Source: Lewinella sp. 4G2
GTDB taxonomy: Bacteria > Bacteroidota > Bacteroidia > Chitinophagales > Saprospiraceae
DNA length: 64,000 nt
Direction: 5' to 3'
Assembly: GCF_001625015.1 (NCBI RefSeq)
Contig: NZ_LVWJ02000014.1
Span: forward strand, 992,001 to 1,056,000
The position numbers and the translations under genes were made by a program. The notes beneath the pieces are model-generated. The model did no database searches, was not told the origin of the DNA, and saw only the letters and a program-made list of their open reading frames with translations. Positions 60,979 to 64,000 of the stretch are shown here, one piece after another; position 1 is the stretch's first letter, and every line of letters starts with the position of its first letter.

Positions 60979-62391
60979 TTGAGCAAGAGAACCATCTTCC
61001 TAATCACCACCCTCATGGCCCTGGCCCTGCTCGGCGTGATCTTCCTCCAGATCAACCTGATTCGGACGGGAATGGAAGTGAACGAACAACGCTACGACGA
61101 GGCGCTGCAGGATGCCCTCAATAAGGTGGCGCGGGAACTGGAGATCCGGGAATTGGCCAAATTCAATGCACTCACGAACGGCTACTCCTCTCGCGACCTG
61201 CCATCGAGCATCGGCGGCGGAGAACTCTCGCGGCCCCTGCAACGCCCCGGCCTCCTCGGCGGCACCGGCTCGCTGGCGGACCTGACGCCCGCCCAAATTC
61301 TGTTCTACGCAACCGATCTGGACGAGCGCATCGACCGGGAAAGCATGGACAAGGAACTCCGCACCGAGTTCGCCAACGCGGACCTGAAGGGAGATATCGA
61401 GTATGGCGTATACGACGCGAAGAAGGAAGAATTCATCATCCGTAACGGCCGGCGGCTCTCCGAAATGGGGTCCGATACGGCCCGCCACATCGACTTGCTG
61501 CGGAGCTCCAACCGCGTTCCACTCTACGACGTCGACGGCGAAACACCCGGCTACCTGATGGCCTACAGCCCGCGGAAGGACAGCGTGATCCTCAACACCA
61601 TCCTCAACAACCTGCTGGCTTCGTTGCTCTTCATCGCCATCATTTTGGGGTGCTTCGTGTACACGATCTACGTCATCCTGTTCCAGAAGAAACTCTCCGA
61701 GATGAAGACCGACTTCATCAATAACATGACCCACGAGTTCAAGACGCCAATCGCCACGATCAGCCTGGCGACGGACAGCATCAACAGCCCCAAGGTTTCC
61801 GGCGACCCGGAAAAGGTGCGGCGTTTTGCCCGCATCATCAAGCAGGAGAATAAGCGGATGAACGACCAGGTGGAGAAGGTGCTCCAAATGGCCAAGCTCG
61901 ATAAGAATAAGCTCAACCTCAACCTGACGGAGGTGGACGTGAACGACCTCGTCATCGAAGCCGGCGAGTACATCCGCCTGCAGGTAGAACCGCGGGAGGG
62001 CAGCGTGGTGGTACTGGCCGACGCCGATCCCTCCACCATTCAGGCCGACGAAACCCACATCGCCAGCCTCATCAATAATTTGCTGGATAACGCCAATAAA
62101 TACTCGCCCGAAGCGCCGGAAATCATCGTCAGTACCCGCAACGTGGCTAGTGGAATTGAAATTACCATCCAGGATCATGGCCTCGGAATGAGCCGCGAGG
62201 CACGAAAAAACATCTTTGATCGTTTCTATCGCGTCCATACCGGCGACCGCCACGACGTCAAGGGCTTCGGTCTCGGCCTCAGCTACGTGAAAACGATCAC
62301 GGAAGTGCACGGCGGCAGCATCCAGGTAAAAAGTGAACTGGGGAAGGGGAGTAGCTTTATTGTTACGCTACCTTATACCCAGAATCTTTAG
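60979..62391 (+). CDS. Sensor histidine kinase (two-component, membrane)
   Basis: 470 aa from a TTG start (60979); the first ATG (61015) would remove the first part of TM1. TM1 is IFLITTLMALALLGVIFLQ; the periplasmic sensor region (about 25-205) is of unknown fold; TM2 is LLASLLFIAIILGCFVYTIYV. The cytoplasmic part is HisKA with the phospho-accepting His in NNMTHEFKTPIATI and an HATPase_c domain (INNLLDNANKYSPEAPE, DHGLGMS, GFGLGLSYVKTI, GKGSSFIVTLP). It is followed by its response regulator. The input signal is unknown. Confidence 0.93.
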   Translation: MSKRTIFLITTLMALALLGVIFLQINLIRTGMEVNEQRYDEALQDALNKVARELEIRELAKFNALTNGYSSRDLPSSIGGGELSRPLQRPGLLGGTGSLADLTPAQILFYATDLDERIDRESMDKELRTEFANADLKGDIEYGVYDAKKEEFIIRNGRRLSEMGSDTARHIDLLRSSNRVPLYDVDGETPGYLMAYSPRKDSVILNTILNNLLASLLFIAIILGCFVYTIYVILFQKKLSEMKTDFINNMTHEFKTPIATISLATDSINSPKVSGDPEKVRRFARIIKQENKRMNDQVEKVLQMAKLDKNKLNLNLTEVDVNDLVIEAGEYIRLQVEPREGSVVVLADADPSTIQADETHIASLINNLLDNANKYSPEAPEIIVSTRNVASGIEITIQDHGLGMSREARKNIFDRFYRVHTGDRHDVKGFGLGLSYVKTITEVHGGSIQVKSELGKGSSFIVTLPYTQNL

Positions 62392-62554
62392 AAAATCCTG
62401 ACGGAATTACCATATTGGTAGCTCGGTTGAGGATGAATCCTTAGGGGTGCTTTGGTACTTTGGTATTTTGGGCTGCCGCGCGCTGTAAACGCGATAGCCC
62501 AAAGCACCAAAGCACCAACAAACAAAAAAAACCAACACGCATACTCACTACACC

Positions 62555-63301
62555 ATGTCCGAAACCAATACTCCACCCGCTCCCAAACTCCTCCTCGTCG
62601 AAGACGACCAGAACTTCGGTAACGTGCTGCGCGACTTCCTCGCCAACGTCCACGATTTTGACGTGACGCTCGCCACCGACGGCCTGGCCGGCTTCGAAGC
62701 CTACCGCAAGGGCACCTGGGATCTCTGCATTTTTGACGTCATGATGCCCCGCCTCAGTGGCTTCGAACTGGCCAAGAAAGTCAGGGAGAACGATACCCAA
62801 ACGCCCATCATTTTCCTCACGGCGAAGGCCATGAAGGAAGACATCCTCAACGGTTTCGAGATCGGGGCGGACGATTACATCACTAAGCCGTTCAACAGCG
62901 ATGAGTTGCTGGCCCGCATCAACGTCATCCTCCGCCGTTCAGCGACGCCCGTGGACCCGAAGGAAGAGCAGACCGAATTCGAATTTGGACAGTTCCACTT
63001 CAACTTTCCGCTGCGTATCCTCACGCACACCAACGCGAAGGGGGAAGAGAGCAAGGAAAAACTTTCGCCCAAGGAAGCCCAGTTACTGCGCTTGTTTGCG
63101 ATCCACAAGAACAACGTTCTGAGCCGCAGCGAGGCCCTCACCAAAATTTGGGGTGAGGATAACTACTTCACGGCTAGATCAATGGACGTATTCGTCACCA
63201 AACTCCGCAAATACATGAAGCCGGACGAGCAGATCGAGATCGTCAACATCCACGGCAATGGCTTCCAATTGCTCATCAAGGGCGAGGGTGCCAGCGCCTA
63301 A
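62555..63301 (+). CDS. OmpR-family response regulator
   Basis: 248 aa. Receiver domain with acidic pair (LVEDD), phospho-acceptor Asp61 (CIFDVMMPRLSG), Thr (FLTAK) and Lys (DYITKPF). An OmpR/PhoB winged-helix domain follows (LSPKEAQLLRLFAIHKNNVLSR, SMDVFVTKLRKYM). It pairs with the upstream kinase in one operon. It is followed by a strong terminator. Confidence 0.95.
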   Translation: MSETNTPPAPKLLLVEDDQNFGNVLRDFLANVHDFDVTLATDGLAGFEAYRKGTWDLCIFDVMMPRLSGFELAKKVRENDTQTPIIFLTAKAMKEDILNGFEIGADDYITKPFNSDELLARINVILRRSATPVDPKEEQTEFEFGQFHFNFPLRILTHTNAKGEESKEKLSPKEAQLLRLFAIHKNNVLSRSEALTKIWGEDNYFTARSMDVFVTKLRKYMKPDEQIEIVNIHGNGFQLLIKGEGASA

Positions 63302-63420
63302 ATAGTTTTCCACACTTTATCCACATTGCGCTGTGGAGAACAAGAAATAAGCTACATTTACCCATCTGCCCGTTGACCTATTCGGGTAGCGTGAATTTAG
63401 TTTTTGGGATTATGATTATA

Positions 63421-63454
63421 GCCGTCGTGCATACCTTGCACGACGGCTTTTTTC
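63421..63454 (+). terminator. Rho-independent terminator of the two-component operon
   Basis: Perfect 11-bp stem GCCGTCGTGCA (63421-63431) / TGCACGACGGC (63437-63447) with a 5-nt loop, then TTTTTT. It lies 120 nt past the regulator stop. Confidence 0.9.
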
Positions 63455-63475
63455 GTCCACTTTATTCCGTCCCTC

Positions 63476-64000
63476 GTGCCAACAAATTTTACCTGCCTTT
63501 TTCGTCCTGTTCTGATCTGCTGCCTTTTCCTGTGGGCGCTGCCGCGGGTGCAGAGTCAGGGGGCAAGTAATGCGGGATTAACCTCCAAGCAAACGGACAA
63601 ACTCTACGAGCTGGTGGACGAGAACGCCATCTTTCGGGAAGGGCACACCGGCTTCAGTCTGTACGACGTAGCGAGTTCCCAACGGCTCTACGATTACAAT
63701 GCGGACCGCCTGTTCGTCCCGGCCAGTAACGTGAAGTTGCTCACCTTCTACGTCGCCAACCGGGTGTTGGGGAACCGGGCGCCGGCGGTATTCTATCAAA
63801 CCTATCAGGACCACTACGAGATGTGGGGAACCGGGTACCCCCTCACCCTTCACCCCCAGTTTTTAACGGAAGACCTACTCACGCCGTGGTTGCGGAGTCT
63901 GGGCAAACCCTTTACCCTGCACTACCCCGGCGGAAAGGACGCCCTGCCCCGCTACGGCGCCGGCTGGAGTTGGGACGACTACAACGGAACCTACGTCTAC
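63476..64000 (+). CDS. dacB: D-Ala-D-Ala carboxypeptidase/endopeptidase (DacB, S13), 5' part
   Basis: The frame is open to the window edge (175 codons present). GTG 63476 gives a signal peptide (LFRPVLICCLFLWALPRVQSQ); no ATG is available in frame. The S13 nucleophile motif SxxK is at Ser84-x-x-Lys87 (VPASNVKLLT), preceded by GFSLYDVASSQRLYDYNADRLF, the family pattern before it. It would trim peptidoglycan peptides in the periplasm. The SxN and KTG motifs lie beyond the window. A REP-like 17-mer (63535-63551) encodes part of the signal-peptide end. Confidence 0.85.
   Translation, partial: MPTNFTCLFRPVLICCLFLWALPRVQSQGASNAGLTSKQTDKLYELVDENAIFREGHTGFSLYDVASSQRLYDYNADRLFVPASNVKLLTFYVANRVLGNRAPAVFYQTYQDHYEMWGTGYPLTLHPQFLTEDLLTPWLRSLGKPFTLHYPGGKDALPRYGAGWSWDDYNGTYVY

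Noticed and set aside
1-64000. tRNA, rRNA, insertion sequence or prophage genes
   Set aside because: No cloverleaf-like segments, rRNA sequences, transposases, integrases or phage structural genes were recognised by eye; a tRNAscan-SE and ISfinder search would be decisive.

Overview
The window looks like a chromosome segment of a free-living, moderately GC-rich Bacteroidota, most likely class Saprospiria (Lewinella/Neolewinella-like). Evidence: a TonB-dependent receptor paired with a DUF4249 lipoprotein, secreted proteins with type IX secretion (T9SS) C-terminal sorting domains, a GldM-like protein, LytS/LytTR-type signalling with a beta-propeller sensor, Bacteroidota-type promoters (TTG about 20 nt before TAnnTTTG), and many extracellular glycan and peptide hydrolases. 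No tRNA, rRNA, CRISPR array, transposase, integrase or phage gene was seen. The taxonomic placement is inference from gene content.

Layout. 1-6.5 kb: end of a secreted beta-helix protein, TonB receptor + DUF4249 lipoprotein, MFS transporter, then two dispersed-repeat clusters. 6.5-22.5 kb (minus strand): SDR oxidoreductase, double-DUF2911 protein, GH5-like hydrolase, ligA, YfcC-family carrier, a 1,175-aa fusion of a carboxypeptidase-regulatory-like module to an oligopeptidase B-type S9 peptidase, and a GH127-like hydrolase. 22.8-31.7 kb (minus): an AT-rich small gene + DyP peroxidase pair, translationally coupled to a GC-rich LytS-type propeller sensor kinase; a T9SS-sorted propeller-like protein and an outer-membrane beta-barrel. 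31.8-39.9 kb: LytTR regulator, small LuxR-type regulator, a 1,754-aa SdrD-B-like repeat protein with a T9SS tail, and a GldM C-terminus-like secreted protein. 40.3-47.6 kb (plus): a tight five-gene operon of caspase-like peptidase/TPR, TPR-like protein, stand-alone CHASE2 protein, FecR-like protein and M48-like metallopeptidase/TPR. 47.8-52.5 kb: glyS with a long 5' UTR hairpin, an orphan DarG-C-terminus-like protein, an AAA_14/DUF4143 ATPase behind three direct repeats, and a secreted carboxypeptidase-regulatory-like protein. 52.9-57.6 kb (minus): DUF2891 lipoprotein, atypical Nramp transporter and nitrilase as one operon, then an unrecognised helical protein. 58.4-64 kb (plus): HAD phosphatase, pterin dehydratase + TPR protein, an HK/OmpR two-component pair, and the start of a DacB-type penicillin-binding protein.

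The most distinctive non-coding content is a modular composite repeat of about 350-500 bp, present as seven complete copies between genes. Each copy has long inverted arms enclosing an 80-110 nt spacer, followed by two smaller hairpins. The arm sequence falls into three types, but within a copy the two arms match each other, so base pairing is conserved where sequence is not. A second family of about 150-200 bp sits downstream of the MFS gene and ligA, and a 17-bp REP-like motif recurs at about a dozen intergenic sites.

The strongest candidates for something undescribed are the covarying composite repeat family and the caspase/CHASE2/FecR/M48 operon. In the operon a CHASE2 sensor that lacks its usual cyclase or kinase output is linked to two putative proteases.
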